64,000 nucleotides of DNA from Tetrahymena thermophila SB210 (taxonomy: Eukaryota > Ciliophora > Oligohymenophorea > Hymenostomatida > Tetrahymenidae). This document shows, in pieces, positions 1-12,491 of this stretch. The stretch is taken from positions 186,001-250,000 of the forward strand of contig NW_002476218.1 in the NCBI RefSeq assembly GCF_000189635.1. The letters are read 5' to 3'. A model generated the notes under the pieces. That model had not been told where the DNA came from. It made no database searches and saw only the letters and a program-made list of their open reading frames with translations. Within the stretch, counting starts at the first letter, position 1. Each line of letters opens with the position of its first letter. The position numbers and the translations under genes are program-made.

Positions 1-3000
1 ACCAAAATAAATAACTTTTTATTTACTTCCTTCTTCGTTAGTCTACAACTTAATGTTGTTATCAGTGTTAAAATATTTATGCTATAGGTTTATGCTAACC
101 TTAAAATTTGGAATGGGCTCACCATTTTTACCAAGTACAAGAATGTAATATTAATCTACATTTTAAAGGAAGAAAGAGGCAAAATTCAATTAGTTTGTGT
201 GTTGATCAATATAAATTGTGTTTGTTGAATTCAATTTTAGCTCCTCTGTTCCATTCATTGTATCTAGTTTAGTATTTAACTCTATATTGACTTGCTTAGT
301 TTTAGCAGGTAATATAAATTCTATTACTATATCTTAGTCATTTTACAAAGTTTTCTTACTAATGCGAGTAGTTTATGGAACATCATCAGTTGTGATAGTT
401 ACAATAGAAATCTCTGTGCCCTTCAATATACTTACATCAGCTATTTCTTGGTTTATAGTTAAGCTTGGCTATAAAATAAGTTAGACCTTATTATAATTTA
501 TAAAAAATATATTTGGTTAAAAGCATATGAGAAGCTAAATAAAAATTTACTTTGTTACCAAAGATAAATGACTCTTAATTGTAAATGTAATTACAAGAAA
601 ATTTATAATTTTCATTTAAATGCGTAAGGCTAGTTAACTAAGCAAATTTATCGCTAACTAAAATGCATTAGATTTATTTTTAGCTATCTTTTCTATAGGG
701 AACCAAGATTCTACCATCTTTTTTTGCTTGGTAAAATTCTTTATCTATCCATAAACCTACTCTACCTTCGGATTAAATGTTACCTTTTAAATTATTTATT
801 ATATTAGCATTAGTTTATTTCTTTTAAATATTACCTTCTTCGTCAAGGATGACTATTTCTTAGCCAGCAATTGTATTTCTTGAAAAGAAAGTTAGAGAAC
901 CTTTATAAATGATAGCGCGTGATGCAATTCCAGAAGAAAAGAACTCTATTATAAAAATTCCTTTACTGGTTTTTTAAATTGACTCGAAATCGAAAGCTTT
1001 AACAAATCTTGTGCATGGATGTATATTTTCAGGTTTAAAATCAAAGAATACTTCTTCGTTTGGACTTAATCCTATTAAAATATTTTCATTTAATAAAAAA
1101 AAATATTTAAAAATAATTTTACCATCTAAGTCAACATGCTCATTAAAGTCAGCCAAGTTCTTTAGGTAATAATTCTCAGGTACAAAGTTGAAAATTTTTA
1201 CATAAAGTTTGTCAATATTTTTTAACTAAACATTTAAAGTAACTTTCTCATTTTGAACAAAAGACTTTTTATTTGATTTTAAGATTTTTACTTCTTTAGT
1301 TGAATAAATTGTACTGATCTCTGAAGGTGATAAATACTTAGATACTTTAGGGACATTTTAATCACCTTCATAAAGTCTAACTTGAATAAGAATTTTCTAT
1401 AAGTAGTTAGTTTAAAAGTACTCGTCATAGGGACTTACACTATAGGTTTTGCTGCTCTTAAGGTGTTTTTTGATGTATTTTTTTATCAACTTAGCTTGAG
1501 AGTATTCGACTGATTCAAAGCTATGGACATTGTGCCAAAAAGAATCATAACTTTTCTTTAAAAGTTTATACTTTTTTTAACTTTACTCATTTAATTCGCT
1601 TATTTATTCTTTTGGATTGTTTAAGTACTCAATGAATACCTTATGATCATAAATGTCAACTTTATATATTTTTAAATCACATTTAATCAATTATCAATTC
1701 ACTCAAATTAAAAGTTAATAAGCAAAAAGCAATCATCAAAAATTAAATAAAAGAAATTAGGTAATTAATTAAATTTAAAATAATAAGAATTAGTTAATTA
1801 ATTAATTAATAATTTACATTATATTCCTTAGTATAGTATTTCAAATAGAATCTAATCTTGTAGAGATTAAAACTTTTGCTTTAAACCCTTAGACCACTCA
1901 TATATAATCCAAAGTTCATCAATACGAGCTTATCCTTCTAGTGTTTTAATCTTTTAAAGGTCAAACTATTTGAGGAACACATTTTTAACATATTCTTTAT
2001 CTTTTGTTACGTCTGGTAGATTAGTTCCAATACTTATAAGCTATTCTAAAGTATACTTTTCATAATTCTACACTATTTCCTAATCATAATTTTTATTTTT
2101 GTTGACAAGACTTTGGTAATGAAGAAGTATTTCTATCAATTCCTCACATGAAAGAGCGTAAACATCAACTTTCTAAAGATACAATTAGATTGTGTAGTAT
2201 TCTTTGCACTCTTTTATTTTTTTAACAGGTATACGAATTAAGCTATCTAAGTTTAATATAGCCAACAATTTTTCTAAGGAGTTTTTTTTTATGATGAGAT
2301 CCACTTCTAACTTTTTATTATTAAATTATGAAGGGTAGTCTTTTTTATTGCTTTAATCCTGCTCTTCCTCTTCTTCATCTTCTTCTTCAACATTAATTTA
2401 TTATTCACTATCTTAAGGTACTTAACGCTAAGCAGAAACCACTTGTTATACTTCTTCTATAACAGAGCTTCCTTCTTCAATTTAAATTAGTCGCTCCTCA
2501 TCTTAAGAATTATCTCCGTCATCTTATTCATCAAATGCTATTTCTTATTCTTACTCATCTTCATCAAATTCTTCTTCCTCACACTATGAGCTATTTATAC
2601 TAGATTAAGATCTACTTCTGCTTATTCTTCTATTAATAAATGCTTATTACTACTAACCTACTAATCCATTTTCTTTTTAAGATAAAGTGTTAGGTAAAAC
2701 GCCAGTTACCTTGAAGAGCTTACTGTTTAGCTCTTAAATTACTTTCTTTTTTGCCTCGTCAGACTCGGCTTTGTCATACTGTCTAAAAAGATACCTAACA
2801 CGAATACCTTTGCTACTTGCAGTACGAAACTTTCTATAACGTTTTAAATCTTCTTCCTATTCACTAGTAAGTGCATTTCCTTAATTGTCAATAGCTTCTA
2901 GCAAAGAGAAGTAGTAGTAAGATTCTGTATCTTTGATGAGATTATCTAAGAATAGCTTTCTGTTTTTAGCAAATATGTATTGCTCTAGTTGATTGATTTC

Positions 3001-3009
3001 CTCGTTCAT
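1..3009 (-). CDS. Large conserved protein of unknown function, 3' end beyond the window
   Basis: At least 950 codons read from an ATG at 3009 in two exons, with a 158-bp GT-AG intron (1660-1817) joining in phase. The first ~390 residues are hydrophilic, with a Gln/Ser/Glu-rich acidic stretch (about residues 120-215). The part after the intron is a beta-rich, extracellular- or scaffold-like sequence. It has pieces such as YVKIFNF, LDGKIIFKY, GIFIIEFF, SRAIIYKG and VLGKNGEPIPNF. These resemble a family of very large proteins found in several protists, which I recall only by pattern. The repeated short beta segments look like tandem Ig- or macroglobulin-type domains (inference). No catalytic motif, signal peptide or membrane segment is visible. 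The frame is still open at base 1. Gln codons are mostly TAA/TAG. Confidence 0.8.
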
Positions 3010-4114
3010 TTTTGGTAATCAAAAAATGCGTTTTAATACTGAACTTTTATTATCTGATATCGATTATTAATATATCTTTTTATTTATAATTTATTGCAAA
3101 GGGTTGATCAGATAAGATAATTATTAACCTAAAAAATATCTTTGGGGAATATATTATTTATTGATTCTATGTCTCCATTAATTACCACCAGAATTAACAA
3201 GTTGAAATTTAATCTCCATTTATTTTTTTCTAATGTGTAAATTAAAATTAGTTTTATAAATTAAACTCAAAATGAATTATAAAATGTTTGCTCAAAATAT
3301 AAAATAAATAAGATAATATTTTATTAAATATAAAAATATTTTTATTTCTCATTTAAGTAAATTAATATTTTAGTTTTAAAAACACTATAAAAATGCAAAT
3401 CAAAAGAAAAAAAACAAATAAATAAATTTGAAATATTATCATAGAACTCATTAATTTTTAATATTTAGATATTTTCCAAAATCATTCCGACGGCTATTTT
3501 TTAGTAAGAAATTTTTCTACATGAAGTTTAAAAATAGATAGATAAAGGTGTCTTTTGTCTCCTGCAAATTTATGAATCAGTTAATCAAATTTAAAAATAA
3601 GAGTTTTTAGAATGTTTCTATATAAAAATATTAAATTTTTAAATAAAATAGCAGAAGTTTAATAAAAGTTCTGAAATAGCTTTATTATTTAGTATTATGA
3701 AATATTATAGGCTTTTATATCAAATTATTATATTAAGTCATCAATTATTTCATTTAATTTATAATTTAGTTTAATTTATTTTTGGAGTATATTTTCGTAT
3801 AAAAAAGTGATTGATTGATTTAAATAATTTTTTAAAACTATCATAACAAAAAGTGTTTATATTTAATTAAATTATAATTTTACTATTAAAAATAGTAAGA
3901 GTATAAGAATATAAATATTTTATAGCATTTAGGTAAGTAATTTATTTAAATTATCCTAAATTTATAAAAAGTAATACAAATAAAAATGAATACAAAATAA
4001 ATACATATATCCACACAAAATTAATATTTTTATACTTAACTTTTTGAAAAAAAATTAATGGAAAAAAATACTTTCTTTGCTATAAAAAGCTTTATAAATT
4101 ATTAATCTGATTAT
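3010..4114. other. Intergenic, A+T-rich
   Basis: About 1.1 kb between two minus-strand genes. It must carry the promoter of the gene starting at 3009 and the 3' end region of none, since the next gene's stop lies at 4115. Only short A/T tracts are seen; no long frame in the ciliate code and no RNA-like motif. Confidence 0.6.
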
Positions 4115-5491
4115 TCAGAATTTTAGTTATTTAAAATTATCTAAATCTTTGAGACCATTAATGAATTTTAACCTATATTTAGCATAGATAATTTTCATTT
4201 TATTTCTTGTTTAATGAGCTATATCGATCAAAAATTCATATTGAAGATAATCTATCATATTTTAGATATCGCATTTATCTTTGTGTTTTAGAAGATACTC
4301 TCTGAGCTTAGAAATCGAATTGAATTTTACTTTTTCTGCTGTGGCAAATTTAGATAGCCTAAGACATATATTTTTAGAAACATTTTTTGTCTCTTAGGCT
4401 AAAATCAAATGCCTTCTTTAATCAACTTCATTTAGAGTTTTAAGCTTCTGATTTTTATAAGGTTTAAAGTCTTTTCTTTTTCTCTTTTATTTTACGTTTT
4501 CTTTATCTTCTTTATCAGCTTATTTATCGCTTTCTTTACTTTAATCTAATTGGGACTTATTATCTTGACTATTAATTTAGTCATCAATTTCATATTCTAA
4601 ATACTCATTAGAATCTTTTTCACAATCAAGATCCTCTTTTTATGAGCTATTTTCATCAATATATTCTTTTTTTTCCTAAAAAACCTGAACTTAAAATGAT
4701 TCCTTTTATGATTATTACTCGACTTTTATTTGAATCTAATCTTTTTAATCATTCATATAAATTGTACACTATTATTTTTATTGAGGATTACTATCTTCAT
4801 ATACTAAAGCATTAGATGATATTATATTTTATTAAGATTCAATTTATTTATTTTCTTTATCCATATTTTAAGCTAAGTTATTCTCATCTTATTCGTTTTT
4901 GATGTTTATATTTTAATTTAATATGTTTTTCTCACTTTATTATGTTGATTGAAAATTATTGTTTGTCTAATTTTTATCATCAGCTTCTACTTTAGGCTGA
5001 ACAGCAGCATCTTTTTCTTATTTTATTTTAATATCTTCAACTTTAGATTTTAAAGGCTTTTGTTATGGAGCTCTAAATACGCCTTAATATGGTAAAAATT
5101 ATGGTTATTAAGGATAATCCTCAATTTATTAATCACGTCTATAGTAAGTATATTGTGGTATTGTTGGATTGTGGTATTAGTGAGTAGGTGGAGGAGGCAA
5201 AGGATTTGGAGGAAGGTAATTGTAAGGAGGATTTTGGTGTTAATAAAAATGATGATGATCCTGACGATACTTATATGCGTTGTAATAGTCCCTTTAATTA
5301 TAATATTACTGCTGAGGTAAAGGTTAGTGATAATTTTGGCTGTATTTGTAAGGGTGAGGAGGATATTGGTAGGGTACTTGTTGAGGTTGATTTGGATGGG
5401 GTTGATGATAATACTATGGAACTTACTAGTTATCATATATTTAGTATTATTATTAATTTAATTATTCACCAATTTTATTATTGTGACTCAT
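4115..5491 (-). CDS. Pro/Gln/Tyr-rich hypothetical protein
   Basis: A single exon of 459 codons from ATG at 5489-5491 to TGA at 4115-4117, giving 458 residues with no internal TGA. The first ~150 residues are low-complexity and rich in Tyr, Pro, Gln, His and Asn, like a disordered or prion-like segment. The middle (~150-330) is a charged Asn/Gln/Glu-rich linker. The last ~120 residues look folded and basic: a KRKRK cluster, a possible nuclear signal, is followed by helical sequence rich in Lys, Leu and Ile. I do not recognise the family. The combination of disordered N-terminus and basic helical C-terminus would suit a nuclear or RNA-associated protein, but that is only inference. Confidence 0.75.
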
Positions 5492-6409
5492 AATTTCTTT
5501 TCTATAATCTCTTTAGAATTTTATATATATTATTATTTTCTAAGTCAATTAATTATATAAAAAAATTAAATTGTTAATGTAATTATTGTGCTTTTTCTTA
5601 TAATAAATAGATGCTTATAAGTTAGTGAGAATATTTTAAAATTTAATAAAAAAAATTTTAATCTTGTCCAAAGTATATTTAAATCTTCTTATGTTAAAAA
5701 AATAATTTAATCATTTATAAAAAAATACTATTTGTAAGAGAAGAATTAAGGTACAGAATTACTTTCTCATGTTCTAATCTAATTTAATATTTAACTCGAT
5801 TAATTTGAATTAATATAATTATTGTTTAATCTTACTTACCCACACATTTTTGAGATAGAGAAGATCTTAAATAAATACATTTAAAAAATTCTTAAATAAT
5901 AATTTTATTTGTGAATTACAATAAATATTTTTATTCTATATGGCTTTAAAATGTTTTTATTTAATTTGAGTTTTATTATTTATTATCATTTTTTTCCAAA
6001 AATTATTTTAGAAATTTTATGAAATGGATTAAAAAATAAATAAATCAAGTTTGAGTAATTTTATATTTTTTTTAAAATTTATTTTGTTTTTAATTTTTTG
6101 TTAACCATATTAAAAGTTTGATTGATTGATCGATTGATGGATGAATGAGTGAATATATGTCTTGTATTAAAAATGAAAATTTATTGAGATTTGATTAATA
6201 TTTATCAATGGATGAGTAGTTTAATTAATTTTGTTTAATAAAAAAAAAACAAATAAAATTTTGTCAATTTGTGGCTAATAATCTGTAAGTAGTATTTTGA
6301 ATAACAACTTTCCAAAATAATTAGTTGTAAAGATAATTCACATAAAAGATTTGTTTGATTTTAGCTTGAAATATATTTATATAGATAAATCTTTTGGTTA
6401 AAACAATAA
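5492..6409. other. Divergent intergenic region with a TGAT-type simple repeat
   Basis: It separates divergently transcribed genes (4115-5491 minus, 6410-9551 plus) and so must hold both promoters. A degenerate 4-base repeat (TTGATTGATTGATCGATTGA and variants) lies at about 6117-6160. No coding frame or RNA motif is seen. Confidence 0.6.
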
Positions 6410-8177
6410 ATGATCTCTGCCACATCTTATTAAGACTTAAATTAGATGGCAAGAGAGGCTCCTGATTAATTCAAGGAATCTAATAGTCATAAATTTGCAA
6501 TTGGTAGGTCTTTAAGCGCTAGGATAATGCAATCTGGGATGCGTCCATGTGATATTGCTCATATAATTTAACTTTCTTCAGATAAAAAGGAATAGAGTTG
6601 TCATGGAAATAGCATAAGTAAAGATTAAGGAAAAAGCTAAAACAGGTTAGAATAAATTATGATTAAGAGAGGAAAAATTAATGAGCTTAGTGAAAGAAAT
6701 ATGAAAAAAATTTTGTAAAGTGACTTTTATTACAATGACTTAAATGAAATTAGAAGCATAAATGAATTTTTATACATAAAAAATAATCTTGCAGTAAACT
6801 AAAATACAAAGAGAATCCTCTCAATGAGAGAAGACCTCAAGAAAAAACAATAGCAAATACAATAAATAATTTAAAAAGAGTAAAATTTGATGGATCAAGA
6901 AGATTAAGTTTAGGCTACTATCGACTTTGCTACTTATCATAAATATTTATCAGGATAAAAAATGTAATTGAATAATTAGTAATCTCCACACAGAAGTAAT
7001 TTATATTAAAACTAACTATCTATTGATTTTATAAAAAAAGATGTCTTATTTTTATTATGATTAAAATTTTAGTTTAATTGTTTTTTGAATTTATTTAGAT
7101 TGTTCATCAAGCTAGTCTGCAAGGTAGCATGGAAGAATAATTAACGATAACTAAAATAATAACTAAATACTTCATTAAAGTTATAATTAAAGTTCACCAT
7201 TTAATGATTAATATTTAATTTCTCCAATCAAATAAGTTAAAAGTTTTACTAATAGAAATCCTTAAAATTCTTAGTTTGAGCAATATCAAATAAATAGCAT
7301 AAAGTAATAGAATTTTACTAATTAACAGACAACTGAAAGTGCCAAAGATGATTCAACATAGTGTATTGATTAAGAAAGCTAGAGCTCTCATACAAATATA
7401 AATTAAATGAGTCCTATAACTGTATCAGAAAATATTGATTCTTACAAATTAATGGCCACTTAAGTACATGAAAATAATTAAATTAATTTGTTCAATTATC
7501 ATAATTATGAACATCATTTTGATAATTTAATGAAAATTTAAAAACTTTCTACCATTTCTGAAAGAGATAGTGAAGTTATTTTGTAAAAAGACCTTGATAA
7601 CTATAGGAATATGATGGCAGTAGGAAGCAGTTAAAATACTTTGAAAACTAATGTTATTGACATAAACAATATGTATGAGCTCTTTTAAATAAAATCCCCT
7701 AATACCGAACAATCTAATATGTCAAAATCATTACTTTCCCCACATAGTAATATTTATTAACAAAAAAATTAAACCATGCCTGCTAGAAACAGAAATTCTT
7801 AGCACACAAATGAAGAAAGTTTGAATGAAGGCTCTTAAATGATAGCAAATAGTTATATAGATTAATTGAATTCAAAATATCCTTTTAATAATAAAATAGT
7901 CACTAGAAGCTAAAGTGCTCATACTGTGCAAAAGTAATCAGAAAAGTATGTTTCCGCACCAACTCAAACAAACTTACCCTTATAAAACCACATAGTATAA
8001 AGAAGAAAGTCTTCTTAATAATCTGTATATCTACATACTTAGTAGTAAATTTATAACCCAACTATACAAAATAATTTATAATATATTGCATAATTGCCAG
8101 TTTATAAATGCTCATTCAAAAAGAAATGTAGGAATAGCCTCAAAAACTCAGAAAATAAGAACTAGGATATGCAATAA

Positions 8178-8225
<48 letters not shown>

Positions 8226-9551
8226 TACTACTCTCAATATACCATGAGAGAGGCTGATAAATTTTTGTTAAATTAATAGATAATTAATAACTTTAAGCAG
8301 AAACCAAATCCATAACAGTTTAGAGAAAATATGATGTTATTCAATTCTATTAAAACAGCCAAAATATTTAATGATAAAATAGACGAAGCTTTGTAATTAA
8401 ATAGTAAAGAATATGATTAAAAGTACAATTAATTTTCAACTTAAACTAATTTTGCATCTAGGCAAACTCGCTCAAGCTGTGAAAACAGGATAAACTAGAC
8501 AATATTGAAAGATCAAATCAATAAAAATATCTCACCAAAATAATAAATTGGTTAAGTGAATCACAATCATTCACAAAACTTAGAAAGTACAGACTATCAT
8601 ATAAAAATAAATGATTAGTCTTTGTTAAATATAGCTGGCTGCAAAATTCAATCTGTGCAAAAAGACAAACTCTTAAATCAAAAAGAATTTTAAAATGAAA
8701 AATCTTCAGACAATTCTTAATTTTTGAAAGTAAAATCTTAGCAATAAAATAATTCGAATATAGCTTAGATCCCTTTTTGTTAGTTTGAAACAGATATTAT
8801 GGTTTAAAAATAATAAGAAAATACACATATGAACTAAAAATAATAAGAATGTTCACAAATCTAATCAAATTTATTAGATGAAATGCCTATTAAAAACAAA
8901 TAAGAAAGCTAATCAGTAACAAAAATTAGCTATCCTTAGTTTGAATAAAATACAATCCATAATTATAATATTGAAAAACTTTTAAGCCTTCAAAATAATT
9001 ATAATGTTGAAAGTGATGTATATGAAAATACTTAAACAGCAGATACTACTTAAAAATAATAAAATATAGAGGTCTAACAAAATAAAAACTAAAAATTAAC
9101 AAGTTCACTGAAAAATTCTCCTATAAAAATATGTAATTTTAAAACTACTTAAGTTGATCTCTTTAATACTAAGCAAAACATTTAAGAAACATAATTAAGG
9201 ATTATCCAAAATTTAAAAAAGATAGATATCAATTAAAAAAAAGATAGAAATTACTTAGCTAAAATGAATATGATTAGCTAAGAAATAAATAAATCAAAGT
9301 CTTTAGATGCAATCAAGCGTAATAGGTCTGCATCTTAAAGCTAAAATAATAGCAACAGTCCTAATAATTATCCTAAGAGAGCTAGGCTTTCAAGAGCTCA
9401 AATAAGTAAAATGTTTAAAACAAGTGAATAAATTCAAATGCATAAAGAAGTTGGATTATATAACAGAATAACTTACAATAATTTCATACAAAAAAATAAT
9501 AAAAACAAGATACTCCTCAAGAATTGTAATTATGTAGAGTATTATTAGTGA
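6410..9551 (+). CDS. Large Asn/Gln-rich hypothetical protein
   Basis: 1,022 residues if one intron is removed at about 7043-7115; its exact borders are uncertain, but a frame change there is required. Start ATG 6410-6412, stop TGA 9549-9551. The N-terminal ~200 residues are charged and helical and include a Lys/Gln-rich coiled-coil-like stretch (around residues 130-170). The remainder is strongly Asn/Gln/Ser-rich and likely disordered, with a run of 16 Asn encoded by a microsatellite (8178-8225). The C-terminal ~100 residues turn basic and helical again. No known domain recognised. Such poly-Asn/Gln proteins are common in ciliates. The poly-Asn run may vary in length between strains. Confidence 0.75.
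8178..8225 (+). repeat. (AAT)15 microsatellite encoding poly-Asn
   Basis: Fifteen AAT triplets in a row followed by AAC, in frame inside the Asn/Gln-rich gene. The array is perfect, so it is probably length-variable by replication slippage. Confidence 0.95.
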
Positions 9552-10080
9552 TTAAATTTTCTTAATAATTATAAATATCCCTAAAATATTGTATTACAAG
9601 AAATTTCAGATTTGCTTTTAAAAAAATGAATTTATTTTTGTTAATAAAATATTATTTATATCTTAAATAAAAATTAATATAGAGCTTATAAAAAATTTAA
9701 AAGTATATTTTATATTTATTAAAATGTAAACTTAATATTAAAATTTATTTTTATAAAGCATTTTATTCTCAAATTTTAAACATTTCATTAATAAAATTTA
9801 AAATAAGAAAGTAATTTTTACATATCATAATATCATAGATTGAAAATGTAAAATTAAATCAATTAATCAATAGTTTAGATAAACAAATAAATAAACAGAT
9901 AAATCTAAAATTATTGAAAGTAAATATATATTAATTTAATAAAATCAATTAATTACATCTATAAATATATTTATATATACAAGTAAGTTAATATAGATCA
10001 ATTTTAATTAAAGTTTATATATTAATTATTTTTATTTTTCATTAAGGCAAATATTAATTTTATGTAAAACTCTTTTTATT
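9552..10080. other. Convergent 3' intergenic region
   Basis: 529 bp of A+T-rich DNA between two convergent genes. It can only hold 3' UTRs and polyadenylation signals. Nothing else is seen. Confidence 0.6.
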
Positions 10081-12432
10081 TCAAATATTGTAGTGTTCTT
10101 CTAAATAATAGCTAAAAATCTGAGATTAAACGAATTTTTCTATGAATTAATCTCCTTAAATAGAATTTTTTTATATTATAATCTTCATTTGGTCATAGTC
10201 CAGCTTTAAAATAGTTAAAAATTAAAAAATGAATAAAATACAATTAAATTATTTACATTATTTTTTTAATCAAGTATTGGCTTAGCAGGCAAAATTTTAT
10301 TTAGAGTATCTTTAAAGAATTTTCTGATTTTATCATAAATTGTATTACTTATATCAAATAACTGCTATGAGAAATCATTATAAGCATCTTTTTTATTAAA
10401 TAATTGTTTAAGCTGTTCATAATCACCTTTTATTTTTTATGTTAAGGATGTATAAGTGCTGCTTTAATAAATAGACTCCTTCTTCTCACTTATACCAAAT
10501 TCATCTAGGTTAACAAATATACAATGAGGATGTGTTTTATAAAGTTTATTGTCTTTTATAAAGTCATATGATTTATTTATTCCAATTACTAGAGGGAATG
10601 GTGAATCAAACATATGCATTAGATCATTAGATAAAAACATTACAAAAGGATGGGGCCATTTAAATGGTTTTAATGCAGACATAAACATCATCCTGTTTTT
10701 TTGTTTATTTATTTAATTAATTATTTTTTAATAAATTTTAAAATTGATATTCTTAATAGTATTTTACATTGTTTATGAAAGAGTAGAAGGATTTTTTGAA
10801 AGAAAAACTAAGCTTTCTTCTAACAATAAAGAAAATAAAATATATAAGAATTCATAGACATTCATTATAGTTAGTGTTTGCATCACTCCCCACCTAGCTT
10901 CTAAAAGATAGCAGCTATCTCTTTAAGGTACAGTAAGTGATAGTAACTCTTACCCAACACTAAACTTATGTACAATATTGAAGTCAATTCCTATTTCACC
11001 TTTTATGCAAGACTAAATTACTTTCAAAACTCCTTAGTTTATGTGTTTCTATTATGAATTATTTAAAAAAAGATTTCATATTTGGATAAGAATGTAATCA
11101 ATCTCTTACTTTGAAAGATGATAGATCAATTTGTTAAAAATCTAAAGCTGAAGGTAATAGGTTTTTTGGTTAGAAGTCTGTGATATAATTTTTTTTATTT
11201 ATGTTCATTTTATCTAAAAATTTAAAGTTTAATTAATATTTAATAATCAACAAAAGTAAAAGCTACTTACTTATAAATTGTAAAATCAAATCGAAAAAGA
11301 AGTTGAAGAAGGGGTATTTTGTAATTATGCAGTATATGCTTGAAACTTGATAGTAGTGCTAAGCTTAGGTATTATTTTCACTCTTAAACATTCTTTGTTA
11401 AGAACTAATTGGATCAATATAATCTCTAGTAATCACACAAACACAGTATAAAAATTTGTTTGGGTTCATAACTTCGTCAATTCCTTCTTTATAATCTAAT
11501 GTTTATATTTGATTACTAACTTTCTTTTCAAATGATTCAGCAGATTTAATAGGGAAAACAAAATATTCTTTAGATTAAAGCTCCTTATGAGTATTTATCA
11601 TCCTACATTTAAATTTATTTTTTCGTTTATGATTAATAATTTTTAAATAAAAAAATATTATTTACTTTAAAATATCAGAGCTAAAATTTTCTCTTTTATA
11701 CTTATGCACCTCTACTCCTTAAGGGAAGCAGAATTTTGATACAACTTTGAGTTATTCGTTCTCCATGTCATTTTTTGGTTCAGCTGCTCTAAATATTATT
11801 TCCTAATCAACGCTATTTCATTTGAAATTTAAAAAAATATATTTTTTAATTTTTATCTTAGTAAAAAAATATTACTTAAATACATTCTGCTTTGATAATT
11901 ATTTAGTCTTTTCAGAGTTTGCAGATATCACAATAAAATTTTCTATTAATTTAGCCATTTTATAAGGCTTAGTATTTAAGTTTGTTGATCCCTACCCAAA
12001 TGGTTAAATCTAAATTGTTTTTAAATTGTTATTATTTCTTTCTGAAGTTCTTAGTTTTTAGCGGTTATCACTTGCACTATCTAAGTTAGCCATACTATCA
12101 TTATCAATGACTTAATTTGATGGTATATTTTTAATAGATTGTGATCTTTTTTCAAACTGCGATTAGTTATAAGAATTGTTACTGCTGTTACTTAAGCTAT
12201 TATTATTTTAAGGAAAGCTAGGGTTAAGAGAAGGAACTATCCTGTCATTTTATTTGTTCAAGTCATATTCGTTTTCAACTCTCTAACTAATCTCAAACAT
12301 CTTATCTAGAAAAAAATATAATTTAATTCCTTTTTTAAATGATTTTCATATACCTGAATTTTTAGTGTAATTCAAAGGAATTCCAGACTCTTTAGTCTGA
12401 ACAGAATTTTCTGTTCCAAATAATGCTTTCAT
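10081..12432 (-). CDS. DENN-domain protein, eight exons
   Basis: 631 residues from eight exons; the seven introns (10204-10256, 10693-10767, 11049-11109, 11178-11270, 11603-11665, 11813-11875, 12306-12353) sum to whole codons. The N-terminal ~170 residues are Asn/Ser-rich. The upstream-DENN part includes KFCFPQGVE and YCVCVITR. The core DENN part has SSIYCIITKYPFF, a VYEFLYILFSLLLEESLVFLS segment, and the hallmark KPFKWPHPFVMFLS with FDSPFPLVIGI. The last exon ends with a short dDENN-like helix (IEKFVQSQIFSYYLEEHY). DENN proteins act as exchange factors or regulators of Rab GTPases in membrane traffic. Which Rab is involved cannot be told. Intron 4 has the least certain acceptor. Confidence 0.88.
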
Positions 12433-12491
12433 AAGTTATTTACTAAAATAAATAATAGAGGATTATTAAATTATTATTCGATCATCAAATA

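Noticed and set aside
5188-5493. Plus-strand open frame opposite the Pro/Gln-rich gene
   Set aside because: It is the complement of a Pro/Gln/Tyr-rich low-complexity coding stretch and shows Gly/Val/Asp-rich antisense composition without any motif.
6410-9551. Many in-frame TAA and TAG codons, as if the genes were pseudogenes
   Set aside because: The same pattern occurs in every gene, including highly conserved GRP94 where these codons fall at Gln positions. Only TGA ends conserved proteins, so this is the ciliate code.
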